DNA of 64,000 nt from Opitutaceae bacterium (GCA_027482185.1 JAIXWF010000019.1:124001-188000); one strand, 5' to 3'. Numbered from the stretch's first letter, positions 52,806 to 63,000 are shown. Notes: generated by a model from the letters alone, not told the origin. Program-made: numbers and translations.

Positions 52806-54413
52806 TCACTCCAGCCAGATGTACTTCAGCCGCCGGTCCGCGAACGGCTTCGGCACCCAGCCCTTGACCGACGGATGCACCAGCATGACGCGCGTGCTGA
52901 AGAACAACGGGATCGCCGGCAATTGCTCGAGAAACACCGTCTCGGCCGCGCGGAACGCCGCGTTGCGCGCCGTCGCGTCCGCCGTCCACGTCGCGTCGAT
53001 GTGCCGGTCGAAGGCCGCGTCCGACCACTTCGCCTCGTTGTAAAGTCCGCCGGTCTGCCACGCGCCGAGGAAGTAGATCGGATCCTGGTACGTCGTCGCG
53101 TTCCACTCCCCGCGGACCAGCTGGAAATCCATCGTGCGTTTCGCGGCGTTGAGCACCTGCGTTTCCTGGTTCCGCAGCGTCACCTTGATCCCGAGGTGCC
53201 GCAGCCACATTTGCTGCACGGCCTCGGCCACGACGACGTGGTGCTCCCGCGCATCGATCATCAATTCGATCTCCGGAAAACCGCGCCCGCCGGGAAATCC
53301 CGCCGCCGCCAGCCGCCGCTGCGCCTCCGCCGGATCGAACCGCAGCAGGGCCGGCGCGTCGTAGCCGCCCATTGCCGGCGGCGTGAAATGCCGCGCCGGC
53401 TGCTTGCCGCCCTTGATCACCGTGCGCACCAGCGCCTCGCGATCGATCGCCAGCGCCAGCGCCTGCCGCACGCGCACGTCGTCGAGGGGCGGCTTCGCGA
53501 CGTTGAGGGAATAGAAGTACACGCCGCGATCGTCCACGGTGTGCAGCACGCCCGGCTGCTCCCGCGCATAGGTGTCGATCTTGCTCAGCGGCACGAAGCT
53601 CGTGAGGTGCAGCAGACCGTTGCGAAACGCGTTCTCTTCCACGCTCGGACTTTCGATGGGCGAGAAATGCGCCTCGCGCAGCCGCACCTTCGCCGCGTCC
53701 CAATAGTGCGGGTTCTTCTCGAGCACGACGCCTTGGTTCGCCACCCACGATTTCAGCCGGAACGGCCCGTTGCCGACCAGATTGCCCGGGCGAATCCAGT
53801 CGTTCCGCCGTTCGTCCATCGGCGCAAATTTCTCCACGGTCGCCTGCGGCACGGCGAAGAAGAGGTACAAGGCCGACGGGAAAAACGGCGCCGGCCGCTC
53901 CAACGTGAATTCCACCGTGCGCGCGTCGGGCGCCTTCACGCCCACCGCCGCGAAGTCCGCGAGCTTGCCCGCCTGGTACGCGCGCGCGTTCTTCACGAAG
54001 AACAGATTGTTCTCCGCATGCGCCGCGCCGAGCTTCGGCGCCAGCAAACGCCGCGCGCCGTAGAGGAAATCCGCGGCCGTCACCGGCGTGCCGTCGCTCC
54101 ATTTCGCATTCCCGCGGAGGAAGAATCGGTAAACCAATCCGTCCGGCGAAACTTCCCAACGCTCGGCCACGCCCGGCCTCGGGACCAAGGTCTCGTGGTC
54201 CGGCACGACCAACCCCTCGAACAGCGAGCCCACCAGCGTCCATTCCACCGCCCCGCGCACCAGGTGCGGATCAAGCGACTCGGGTTCGGTCGCGTTGCCC
54301 CGATAAAGAATTTGGTCGCGGGTGCCGGCCGCAACCCGTGTTTCCCGCCGGCCGCAGCCGGCGAGGACCACGGCTCCCAGGAGCATCAGCAACGCGCGCG
54401 CAAAGATCGTCAC
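52806..54413 (-). CDS. Peptide ABC transporter substrate-binding lipoprotein (OppA/DppA-like)
   Basis: A 535-residue family-5 solute-binding lipoprotein. GTG start at 54413 gives a signal with lipobox LLGAVVLAGC; an ATG nine codons in would also work. Family motifs: ILYRGNATEPESLDPHLVRG near the N-terminus, LVPRPGVAERWEVSPDGLVYRFFLR, YYSLNVAKPPLDDVRVRQALALAIDREALV and ATPGGxP-like peptide-pocket residues. It collects oligopeptides in the periplasm; the permease and ATPase genes are not adjacent. Divergent from the cyanophycinase-like gene, which fits import of peptides released outside. Confidence 0.9.
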   Translation of the reverse strand: MTIFARALLMLLGAVVLAGCGRRETRVAAGTRDQILYRGNATEPESLDPHLVRGAVEWTLVGSLFEGLVVPDHETLVPRPGVAERWEVSPDGLVYRFFLRGNAKWSDGTPVTAADFLYGARRLLAPKLGAAHAENNLFFVKNARAYQAGKLADFAAVGVKAPDARTVEFTLERPAPFFPSALYLFFAVPQATVEKFAPMDERRNDWIRPGNLVGNGPFRLKSWVANQGVVLEKNPHYWDAAKVRLREAHFSPIESPSVEENAFRNGLLHLTSFVPLSKIDTYAREQPGVLHTVDDRGVYFYSLNVAKPPLDDVRVRQALALAIDREALVRTVIKGGKQPARHFTPPAMGGYDAPALLRFDPAEAQRRLAAAGFPGGRGFPEIELMIDAREHHVVVAEAVQQMWLRHLGIKVTLRNQETQVLNAAKRTMDFQLVRGEWNATTYQDPIYFLGAWQTGGLYNEAKWSDAAFDRHIDATWTADATARNAAFRAAETVFLEQLPAIPLFFSTRVMLVHPSVKGWVPKPFADRRLKYIWLE

Positions 54414-54536
54414 CTCCGCGAGCGTGCAAGCCGAGCCCCGGCCCGCAGCAAAAAACCATGGCACCAAGGTGGTAATCCCGCCCCTGGGGAAGTTTTCGCT
54501 TTGGCCCGGCGTCCGCCCGTGGCTGACTGGCCGCCG

Positions 54537-55520
54537 ATGCCGCTCCGTCTTGCCCTGCTCGCCGCCCTGCTCGCTGCCGCGACCGGCCCGGCCCTGCGCG
54601 CCGCGGACTACACCTACTACCTCACGGGCAATGCGGCCGACGTTCGGCCGGCCCGGACCTCCGGCGGTCTGCTGCTCATGGGCGGCGGCGGCGATGTCGA
54701 CGACGCCTTCCGCTGGTTCGTGCGCCAGGCCGGCGGCGGCGACATCGTCGTGCTCCGCGCCTCCGGCGCCGACGGCTACAACGACTACATTTTTTCCAAG
54801 ATCGGCGGCGTCGATTCCGTGGAAACAATCCTGTTCCACAACCGCGCCGCGGCCGACGACCCGAAGGTGCTCGCCGTCATCCGCGCCGCCGACGGCATCT
54901 GGTTGGCCGGCGGGGACCAATCCCGCTACGTCGATTACTGGAAAGGCAACGCCGTCGGCGCCGCCCTCGACGCCCACGTCCGCGCCGGCAAGCCGCTCGG
55001 CGGCACCAGCGCCGGCCTCGCCGTGCTGGGCGAGTTTGTGTTTTCGGCTTCGGAAACCGGCAGCCTCACCTCCGAGATCGCGTTGCGCGATCCCTTCGAC
55101 CGGCGCCTCACGCTCGAGCGCGATTTCCTGCACCTCGATCTGCTCCGCGGCGTGATCACGGATTCGCACTTCATGCCGCGCCGCCGGCTCGGCCGCTCGC
55201 TCGCGTTCCTCGCCCGGCTCATGGCGGGCCGCACCGGCGACCGCCTCGTCGGCATCGGCGTCGACGAAAAAACCGCCCTCGCGGTCGAGGCCGACGGCCG
55301 CGCCCGGGTCTTTTCCTCCGACCCCGCCGCGCGCGTGTGGCTGATGCTGCCCACGCGCCCCGCGGAGGTGCTCGCGTCCGGCCAACCGCTCACGCTCCGC
55401 GACGTCCGGCTCATCGCGCTCGGCCGCGAGAGCACCGTCGATTTGCCGAAACTTGCCGTCGACAAACCGGCCGCCGTCTCCGTCGTATCCGTGATCGCCG
55501 GACAACTTTCCCCGCCATGA
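54537..55520 (+). CDS. Secreted cyanophycinase-like peptidase (S51)
   Basis: A 327-residue exported peptidase of family S51. Signal peptide MPLRLALLAALLAAATGPALRA, then GLLLMGGGGDVDDAFRWFV, DIVVLRASGADGYNDYIF, DGIWLAGGDQSRYVDYW and PLGGTSAGLAVLGEFVF, which holds the nucleophile Ser in the G-G-T-S-A-G elbow, followed by FDRRLTLERDFLHLD (Asp/His region). Cyanophycinases cut the arginyl-polyaspartate storage polymer into beta-Asp-Arg dipeptides; being secreted, this one would act on polymer from outside. It overlaps the M20 peptidase gene by 4 bp (ATGA). Confidence 0.87.
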   Translation: MPLRLALLAALLAAATGPALRAADYTYYLTGNAADVRPARTSGGLLLMGGGGDVDDAFRWFVRQAGGGDIVVLRASGADGYNDYIFSKIGGVDSVETILFHNRAAADDPKVLAVIRAADGIWLAGGDQSRYVDYWKGNAVGAALDAHVRAGKPLGGTSAGLAVLGEFVFSASETGSLTSEIALRDPFDRRLTLERDFLHLDLLRGVITDSHFMPRRRLGRSLAFLARLMAGRTGDRLVGIGVDEKTALAVEADGRARVFSSDPAARVWLMLPTRPAEVLASGQPLTLRDVRLIALGRESTVDLPKLAVDKPAAVSVVSVIAGQLSPP

Positions 55521-56698
55521 CCCTGCCTCCTGCCATCGCCCGCCTGTCCGAACGGACGGCGGAATTCGGCGCCCTGCTCGTGAAGTGGGCCGAGATCAAT
55601 TCCGGCTCCGGCCACCGCGCCGGCCTCGACCGGATGCGCGCCGCGTTGCGCGAGGAATTCGGCCGCCTGCCCGGCGTCACGGTGGAAGAACTCCCCTGCC
55701 CCGGCACGGCCGACGCCCTCCGCATCAGCGTCCGGCCCGAGGCCAAGACGCGCATCTTGCTCAACGGCCATTTCGACACCGTCTACGAGGCCGACGACCC
55801 GTTCCAGCGCTGCACCTGGCTCACGCCCGAGCGCCTCAACGGCCCGGGCACCGCCGACATGAAGGGCGGCCTGCTCACGATGCTCGCGGCGCTCCAGGCC
55901 TTCGAGCAGACGCCGCACGCGGCCAATCTCGGCTGGGACGCCCTGCTCACACCCGACGAAGAAACGGGTTCCCACGGCAGCCGGCAGCTCTTTGTCGACG
56001 CGCCGAAGCGCGTGCACTTCGCGCTGATCTTCGAACCCGCGCGGCCCAACGGCGACATCGTGCATTCGCGCAAGGGCACCGGCGGCCTGGTCGCCACGTG
56101 CCGCGGCCGAGCCTCCCACGCCGCCAAGATCCCGAACGACGGCCGCAACGCCATCTTGGCCCTGGCGGAATTCCTCCTCGCCGCAAGCAAGGTCCCGCAG
56201 GATCTCCCCGGCACCCTCGTCAACGTCGGCAACATCCGCGGCGGCGGCCCCGCCACCAACGTCGTGCCCGACTTCGCGGAAGCGGAACTCGATTTGCGCA
56301 TCACCAAGGTCTCCGACCGCGAACCGCTGCTCGCCCGACTCCAGGCCCTCGCCGACACGGTCAACGCCCGCGAAGGCTTCAAGTTGGAGCTGAAGGGCGG
56401 CTTCAACCGGCCGCCGAAGGAATGCTTCCCGATCGAGGAAAAGCTTTTCCCGCTTTGGCAACAGGCCGCCCGCGACGTCGGCATCGCCCCGCCGAATTGG
56501 GTCCACACCGGCGGCGCCTCCGACGGCAATCTGCTCGCCGTGGCGGGACTGCCGAGCTTCGACGGCGTCGGCCCCATCGGCGACGGCCTGCACAGCAACC
56601 GCGAATTCCTGATCGTCCCGACGATCGCGCAGCGCGCCCAAGTCGTCGCCCTGTTTCTCCACCGCGTCGCCGCGGGCGAGATCAGCGTGAAACCGTAA
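55517..56698 (+). CDS. M20 family metallopeptidase (CPG2-like)
   Basis: A 393-residue peptidase of the M20 family, close to carboxypeptidase G2/ArgE type. Zinc-binding and catalytic elements are present: ILLNGHFDTVYEADDP (metal-binding His, then Asp), GPGTADMKGGL (bridging Asp), TPDEETGSHGS (catalytic Glu), EPARPNGDIVHSRKGTGG and GASDGNLLAVAGLPSFDG (C-terminal His ligand region). No signal peptide; cytoplasmic. The 4-bp overlap with the cyanophycinase-like gene suggests that it hydrolyses small peptides, possibly those released by it. Convergent with the Ldh-type gene, only 21 bp apart. Confidence 0.9.
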   Translation: MTLPPAIARLSERTAEFGALLVKWAEINSGSGHRAGLDRMRAALREEFGRLPGVTVEELPCPGTADALRISVRPEAKTRILLNGHFDTVYEADDPFQRCTWLTPERLNGPGTADMKGGLLTMLAALQAFEQTPHAANLGWDALLTPDEETGSHGSRQLFVDAPKRVHFALIFEPARPNGDIVHSRKGTGGLVATCRGRASHAAKIPNDGRNAILALAEFLLAASKVPQDLPGTLVNVGNIRGGGPATNVVPDFAEAELDLRITKVSDREPLLARLQALADTVNAREGFKLELKGGFNRPPKECFPIEEKLFPLWQQAARDVGIAPPNWVHTGGASDGNLLAVAGLPSFDGVGPIGDGLHSNREFLIVPTIAQRAQVVALFLHRVAAGEISVKP

Positions 56699-56719
56699 AA
56701 CGGATACGCCGCCGGGAAC

Positions 56720-57766
56720 TCAGCCCGGCAGCGCGACGCCGAGCTTCGCCGCCCACGGTTGCAACGCCGGCATGATGCCGGGGTGCAACGCCACGCCCTC
56801 GGCCAATTGCCGGCGGCGCAATTGCAGGCCCGCTTCGCCGGGCAAACGCACGCGTTCGACGCCGGGCCGCGGCGGCGTCGTGCGACACGTTTCGGCCAAC
56901 TGCTCGGTCTGCCGGCGAAACGCTTCCATGCCGCCGAACAACGCCGGATCGTAAACCTGTACCCACACCGACGCGCCCCAGCCCTCTCCGGGATCCGCGC
57001 GGCCGTGGCCCGCCAACGCGCCGGTCAAAGTCTCCACCATCAACGCCAGCGCGAAGCCCTTGTGCCCGTGGTCGAGCCCGCCGATCGGCAACAAGGTGCC
57101 CGGCGGATTCGTGCTTAGGATTCCGGGATCGTCGGTCGGTTCGCCGGACGCGGTCAGCGCCCACGTCCCGGGGAATCGCCGACCTTCGCCGTGCAGCCGT
57201 TTGGTCAGGGCGTTGGTCGTGACCGACATCGAGATATCGAAAATCACCGGCTCGCCCGCCGTCGGCCACGCCGCCGCCAACGGATTGGGCGTGAACACGC
57301 CGCGCCGCCCGCCGAACGGCGCCACGCTGCTCACGAACGGATCCGAGCAACTCAGCAAAACGCAAAAGCCCGCCTCGGCCACCGGCCGCAGGTACGCGGC
57401 GAGACAGGCAATGTGGTGGCTGCGCCGGATTGCCACCGTGCAACTGCCCTGGGTGCGCGCCCGCGCCATCGCCGTCTCCAACGCCTTCACCGTCAACCAA
57501 GGCCCCGGCAAACGGCGTCCGTCCCACGTCAACGCCGCCGGAAAATCCGCCACGACCAACGGCTCCCCGCTCTTGGTCATGCCGCCGTTTTCAATCTCGC
57601 CGAGATAAGGCGCGAGCAACGCGAGCCCGTGCGTGGTGTGCCCGAGCAAATCCGCTTCCACCAAGATGTCGGCCACGGCCGCCGCCTTGTCGTCTTCGAG
57701 TCCCGCGCGTTGCAGGAGCTCGCGGGCAAACGTGGACAACGCGGCGGCGGTGGGGCGATCGGCCAT
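56720..57766 (-). CDS. Ldh-family NAD(P)-dependent oxidoreductase
   Basis: A 348-residue malate/L-lactate/sulfolactate dehydrogenase-type enzyme (the YlbC/Ldh2 fold, unrelated to classical MDH). Family motifs: VEADLLGHTTHGLALLAPYL (H-T-T-H-G), GSCTVAIRRSHHIACLAAYL, and PNPLAAAWPTAGEPVIFDISMSVT. The end of the protein contains the conserved LPIGGLDHGHKGFALALMVE. It reduces a keto acid such as oxaloacetate or ureidoglycolate-type substrates with NAD(P)H; the precise one is unknown. A cytoplasmic enzyme, convergent with the M20 peptidase and 47 bp downstream of the TPR/GT-C gene. Confidence 0.9.
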   Translation of the reverse strand: MADRPTAAALSTFARELLQRAGLEDDKAAAVADILVEADLLGHTTHGLALLAPYLGEIENGGMTKSGEPLVVADFPAALTWDGRRLPGPWLTVKALETAMARARTQGSCTVAIRRSHHIACLAAYLRPVAEAGFCVLLSCSDPFVSSVAPFGGRRGVFTPNPLAAAWPTAGEPVIFDISMSVTTNALTKRLHGEGRRFPGTWALTASGEPTDDPGILSTNPPGTLLPIGGLDHGHKGFALALMVETLTGALAGHGRADPGEGWGASVWVQVYDPALFGGMEAFRRQTEQLAETCRTTPPRPGVERVRLPGEAGLQLRRRQLAEGVALHPGIMPALQPWAAKLGVALPG

Positions 57767-57813
57767 GCGCCGGAGCCTGCGGGTCCGCGGCCCGGCGGCA
57801 AGTCGCCGCGGCG

Positions 57814-59844
57814 TCAACGCGCCGCCTCGCGGGCGACCGCCAGATTCTCGAGCAGGCGCGGATCGCCCGGACGCAACCGCAACGCCGCTTCGTAGCTCGC
57901 GAGCGCAGCCCGCGCGTTGCCTTGGGCGAGGAGCACGTTGCCGAGGTTGGCGTGCGCCTCGACGGAATCCGGCCGCCGCCGCGTCGCTTCGCGAAACGCA
58001 TCCGCCGCCGCCGGCCAACGTTCTGCCCGCGCCGCGATCAGCCCGAGCCGCAGGCACGCGGCGAGGTCGGATTGGTCCGCCGCAATTGCCGCGCGGTAAT
58101 GCGTTTCCGCCAAAGCTGGATTTCCTCCGGCCTCGGCGAGCCGGCCCCGTTGAAAATGCGCCGGCGCCAAGTCCGGCTCGAGCCGCAACGCCGCCTGCCA
58201 CGCCTGTTCGGCCTCGGCCGCGCGGCCCAGGCCCGCAAGCGCGATGCCGCGGTTGTAATGCGCGTCCGCGCCCGGCCGCAGCCGCAATGCCGCTTCGAAG
58301 TGCGGCAGGGCCTCCGCCTCGCGCCGCAGCCGGACGAGCGCGGTGCCCAAATTCAAATGCGCGTCGGCGTGCGCCGGCGCGAGCCGCACCGCGTCGGCCA
58401 GGTGCGTCGCCGCCGTTTCCAGCTTCCCCTGCTGCAACGCCGCCACGCCGCGGTTGTAGTGCGCCGACACGTAGTCGGGCGCGAGCGCGAGCGCCCGGGC
58501 GAAGGCCGGATCGGCAAGTTCGTGACGCCCCTGCTGCTGGAACGACCAGCCGAGGTTGTTGTGCGCGCGGGCGTTGTTCGGCCGCTTCGCCGTCGTGTCC
58601 TGCCAGATGCGCACGGGATCGAGGTAGAGTTCGTTGCGGGCATGGCTCGCCAGCCCGAGGGCCGACGCCGCCGCAAACCCGGCCGCGACCGCGACAGCCG
58701 GTGCGCAGCGTCCGATTCCCCAAGCCGCGAGCACCGCCAGCGGCAGCAACGGCAAATACATCCGGTGCTCCGCCATCGTCTGCGTGACAAGCGGCACGAA
58801 GCTCGAACTCGGCGCCAGCAACCCAAAGAACCAGGCCCCGAGGAAACCGAGCCGCGGCCGCCGCACCAACGCCCAGACCGTGCCGCCCAACAGCATCAGC
58901 ACCACCGGTCCCTGCCACCACACCGCGGCCGGCCCGCTCACGATTTCGCGGCCGTAATCGAGCACGAGCGGATGCGGCCAGACCGCGAGTTGCAGGTACA
59001 TCACCAACGCCTGCGCCTGCGTGAGCAGGTAGTCCCAACTCGAAATCCCAAGTCCGAAGCCCGCCGCCACGCCGCGCGAACCGCCGCCGGCCGCCAATAG
59101 CGCCAAAGCAATTCCCGTGGTGGCAATCAACCCGAGGTACAGGCCGCGGCGCGCGCGCCACGCCGCCGCAAATGATCCGGCCAGAAACGCGCGGTCGTAG
59201 AGCAACGCGAGCAACGGTGCCGTCACGGCAATTTCCTTGCTGCCCATGCCAAGGGCGCACGCGGCCACGGCGGCGATCGGCCAACGCCGTTTTCCCGCCG
59301 GCGTCGGTGTCGTCGCCGCCCGAACGAAGGCATACAGCGTCGCCAACACGAAGAATCCGCCGAGCCCCTCCGTGCGTTGCGCGATGCCCGTGACGGTTTC
59401 GGTCTGCAACGGATGCAGCGCCCAGAGCAACGCGGCCAGCCACGCGATCGTCGCAGCCGGGATTGGTTCCACGGCATTGCTCGCAGAATTCCGCAGGACC
59501 AAGGTCCGCCGCACCAAGCCGGCCACGAGCAACGCGGAGGCGGCGTGCAGGAGAATATTGAAGACATGGTACCCGCGCGGCGCTTCGCCGCCCGCGGCGA
59601 AGTTCAACGCGTAGGTCAGGTTGACGATCGGGCGGCCCGTCGTCGTGCCGCCGTCCGCGGGCGGCTGCAGCACGGACCAGGAGCCAAGTTCGCGAATCGT
59701 CGGGTTCGTGAGGACCGCCGCGACGTCATCGAACAAGAACGGCGCCCCGAGCCCGTTGCCGAAAGCCAACGCCACCGCCGCCACAAGCGTGACGGGTTGC
59801 CACCAACGGAATCCGGCGGGGATCGGTGATTGGAGTCGTGGCAT
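57814..59844 (-). CDS. TMTC-like GT-C glycosyltransferase with TPR repeats
   Basis: A 676-residue protein. Residues ~1-400 form about ten membrane helices with the GT-C motif near the start (APFLFDDVAAVLTNPTI, D-D pair) and HPLQTETVTGIAQRTEGLGG (~150-170), as in the TMTC/DUF1736-type O-mannosyltransferase group. Residues ~420-670 are about seven tetratricopeptide repeats with the W-x-x-G/Y-x-x-A pattern (NNARAHNNLGWSFQQQGRHELADPAFARALAL). Such bacterial proteins are widespread but uncharacterised; a role in O-glycosylation of envelope proteins is plausible by homology only. It starts with ATG at 59844, after the repeat array and terminator that lie downstream of the TonB receptor. Confidence 0.8.
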   Translation of the reverse strand: MPRLQSPIPAGFRWWQPVTLVAAVALAFGNGLGAPFLFDDVAAVLTNPTIRELGSWSVLQPPADGGTTTGRPIVNLTYALNFAAGGEAPRGYHVFNILLHAASALLVAGLVRRTLVLRNSASNAVEPIPAATIAWLAALLWALHPLQTETVTGIAQRTEGLGGFFVLATLYAFVRAATTPTPAGKRRWPIAAVAACALGMGSKEIAVTAPLLALLYDRAFLAGSFAAAWRARRGLYLGLIATTGIALALLAAGGGSRGVAAGFGLGISSWDYLLTQAQALVMYLQLAVWPHPLVLDYGREIVSGPAAVWWQGPVVLMLLGGTVWALVRRPRLGFLGAWFFGLLAPSSSFVPLVTQTMAEHRMYLPLLPLAVLAAWGIGRCAPAVAVAAGFAAASALGLASHARNELYLDPVRIWQDTTAKRPNNARAHNNLGWSFQQQGRHELADPAFARALALAPDYVSAHYNRGVAALQQGKLETAATHLADAVRLAPAHADAHLNLGTALVRLRREAEALPHFEAALRLRPGADAHYNRGIALAGLGRAAEAEQAWQAALRLEPDLAPAHFQRGRLAEAGGNPALAETHYRAAIAADQSDLAACLRLGLIAARAERWPAAADAFREATRRRPDSVEAHANLGNVLLAQGNARAALASYEAALRLRPGDPRLLENLAVAREAAR

Positions 59845-59861
59845 GGCAGCGACGGGCGGGG

Positions 59862-59935
59862 AATTGCGAATTGCGGATTGCGAATTGCCGAACGTCGACT
59901 CCGGAACGCTGATCGCTGATCGCTTAAAGCTTTCA
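59862..59935. repeat. Heptamer-array, tandem-junction copy
   Basis: GAATTGCGAATTGCGGATTGC and AATTGCCGAACG tandem words (59862-59893), a core TCGACTCCGGAACG, then CTGATCGCTGATCGCTTAA words. Two different dialects face each other, so no perfect arm pairing. It sits between the terminator of the TonB gene and the TMTC-like gene on the same strand. Confidence 0.6.
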
Positions 59936-59942
59936 AAACGAC

Positions 59943-59971
59943 AACACCGCCGGCCCGGAGGCGGCGGTGTT
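59943..59971 (-). terminator. Terminator hairpin of the EF-hand TonB receptor gene
   Basis: AACACCGCCG (59943-59952) and CGGCGGTGTT (59962-59971) are perfect complements around a 9-base loop, 35 bp after the minus-strand stop. The T-run after it on the minus strand is short (TTGTCGTTTTG). Confidence 0.7.
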
Positions 59972-60005
59972 GGAAGAACGGCAATGCGGCCGGCCGCGGC
60001 GGAAC

Positions 60006-63000
60006 TCAGAATTCCAAGGTCGTGGTCAGCACGAATTGCCGCGGGTCGATGATGCGGAAGGCCCAGGGCGAACCGTCGAAGTTGACGGCCGTCGGGAGCA
60101 GGCGGCCGCTCTCGAAGGCGTTGTTCACGTTGAGCTGCACCTTCAGCGTGTAGCGATCCTTCATGACCTTGCGGCTGTAGCCGACCCAGAGGTCGGTGTA
60201 GAAGTTGCCGTCGTCGTAGACCGGGCGGGTCGGATCGGCCACGTTGATCACGGTCGGGGCCGTGATCGGATCGCCGACTTTGCCGAAGAAGCCGATGGCG
60301 GCCTTCGATTCCCAGCGCTGCGAACCGCCGACCGAGAAGCCCTTGAGGCGGCCCTGCGAGAAACGGTAGTTCGTGATGATCGAGGCGCGGTATTCGCGCT
60401 GCGAGGGCGCGGACACGCCCTCGAGCGCTTTGGCGAGGCCGACCTGGGACTGGACGACGTTGTTGAAGTAGGCCTGCGCGCTCGTGTTACCGTCGGTGTT
60501 CTCGATCTGCGCGACGCCGGCGTAGCCGTAGCCGGTCCAGAAGTTGCGCAGCGAGAAACGGCGGCCGTTGGCGTCCGTGAAGTCGGGGATATCGGGCGCC
60601 GACAGCGTCTGCCACACCGGGAGGCGCTCGGCGAGCCACGCATCGTACTGCGGCGCGATGTTCTTGTAGAACGTCTGCTGCTTGTCGGCGGTGAACTTGA
60701 TGGTCCAGTTGTTGGACGGGTTGTAGGTCAGCTGGACCTCCATGCCCTTGGCCTTGCTGTCCTGGGTGCCGCCGACGCTCGTGCCGGCGTAGTAGTTGAA
60801 CGGCAGCTTGATCAGGTCGTAGATGCGCTGCTGGTTCGCCTGGTCGTTCACCGGGTTGACGGTGTCGGTGTTCCAGTTGGTGACGGAAACGATCTGCTGG
60901 AGGGTGCGGCCGCCGGCGATGCCGTTGCGGATGCGCTGCACGGCGCTGGCCCACGGGATGCCGGTGGTCGTATCCGAATAAGCCAGGCGCGTGAGCAGCG
61001 TGCCGGCGGCGGCGGTGCGTTCGTTGAGGCTCTCGGTCTCGTACCAGTTCACGCGGGCGACGAGCTTGTTCTTCACGAGGTTGAAACCGAAGCCGCCGTC
61101 CTTGCCCTTGCCGGTGGGCTTGGGGAGCGGGCGGAGGAAGTAGTCGGTCTGGAACGTGGCCGGCGGATTGAAGTTGTCGGATTGGTTGTAGTACAGCGTG
61201 AGGCCCTGGAGGAATTCGTTGAGCGCGGAGTCGGAGCCGGCGAACTTGGAAACGAAGGCGTGGCCGCGCAGCGGGCGGACGGCGAAGCCCATCGTCTTCG
61301 TGTCGCCGTCGAGTTCGTCCCAGCGGTTCCAGCGGTTCATGACGAGGTCGCGGTTGACGTGGCCGGAGACGCCGTTGCTGAAGAGCGTGGCGTTGGGGAG
61401 CGCGGGTTCGACGACGCGGCCGGTGGTGTCGGTGAGGGCGCCGGCGGTCGTGACGCGGGCGCGGTAGGCGTCGTGGCGGAGGCCGAGCGTGGAGACGATG
61501 CGGTCGCCCCAGAGGTAGCTCTGGGCGGCGAGGTTCCAGCTGTCGACTTCGCGGCGGGTCTTGAAGCTGCCGGCCTGCGAGAACAGCGCCTGCTCGGTGA
61601 CCTGCACGTTTTCGAAACGGCCGGTGGTGTAGTTGTACACCTGCATCGAGGAGCTGACCGGGCCGTTCCAGCCCTGGTTGCCGTAGTAGCCGGCGGACTG
61701 CGTGACGACGCCCTGCGCGCCGCCGGGCTTGGCGAGGTAGTAATTGCGCTTGAGCGAAGTGCCGGACCAGAGGGCGGTGCCGGGGATCGAAAGATTGGGC
61801 ACGTAGCGGAGGCGGCCCTGGGCGTCGCCGTCGACGAAGCCGTTGCGCCAGCGTTCGACGGCGCGGTTGACCTCCTGCTTGGTCCAGAGGGCGAGCAGGC
61901 GGTGGCGACCCATCCAGCTCAGCCATTTGTTCTGCTTCGAGAGGTCGAGATCGTACGCCAGCATGGCGCGGTAGTTGTCGTCCGTCTGCGGCGAGTAGAA
62001 CGTGTCGATGCCGCCGCCGGTGCCCTCGGTGACGAAGGGCAGGCCGAAATACGGGTTGGGGCTGCCGTCGATGAGCTTGGTGTTGGCGTCGATCTGCAGC
62101 GTCGCGCCGGTGAGCTGGGACATCGTGTAGTTTTCGATGCCGTCGATGTCCTGGCGCAGCCAGCCGGCGTTGAAGAAGAGGTTGGGCAACAGCTGCTGTT
62201 CGAGTTCGAGGTTGTAGTTGCCGGCGCGGAGATCGGCGAAGTTGGTCTGCGCGTGGTTGTACTCGGTCCAGTCGTAGATGCGCTTGTCGGTGACGCCCGC
62301 CCACTGCCAGCTGCCGTAGGTGAAGGTGCGGCCGTTGACGGTGGCGGTGGGATTCGGGAAGTTCGTGGACGTGGCGTAGTAGCGCTCGAAGATCGCGAAC
62401 CGCGGATCGTTGGCGGTCCAGCCGAGCGTCGCCGGCGTCGGTGTGGCCGTGGCGGGATTCGTCTGCGCCGGGGCGAAGAGCACGGGATTGCGTTGGAAAA
62501 ACGCGACCGAGGTGCCGCCGTCGATGTAGCGCACGGGGCGGCTGACGTCGTCGAACTGAATGCCGCGCAGGAAGAGCGGCGATGCGGTGTTGGTCAGCGC
62601 GCCGGTGCCGAGGATGGTGTTGAGCGCGGCGTTGTAACCCGGGGAGAGGACATTGGAGACGTAGGGCCCGACGGTGCGGCCGGTGTCGAGGAGCGTGATC
62701 GTGCGCGTGGTCGGGTCGTAGGCGGGACGGCCGGCTTGGAACCACGGCGTGACTTGGTCGCGCGGCGTGAGGAAGTTCGGGCGGTTGGCCTTGTTCTCGA
62801 AGCCTTCGGCGAAACCGCGGATGACGGTTTTGGAAAACGGCTTGTAGGTCACGGCGCCGAATTCGCGGCGCGTGAGATCGCGGGAGGGCTTACGCTCGAA
62901 CTGCTGGTCGTTGTAGAGGAAGGCGCCGTAGACGGCCAACTTGCCCTTGATCAGCGAGCGGTTGAGCGCGAGCGAGCTGCGGAAGGACCCGTTGTGGTCG

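Noticed and set aside
57814-59844. Calling the TPR-containing protein an O-GlcNAc transferase
   Set aside because: TPRs are C-terminal and the rest is polytopic with a GT-C D-D motif, unlike GT-B OGT enzymes.
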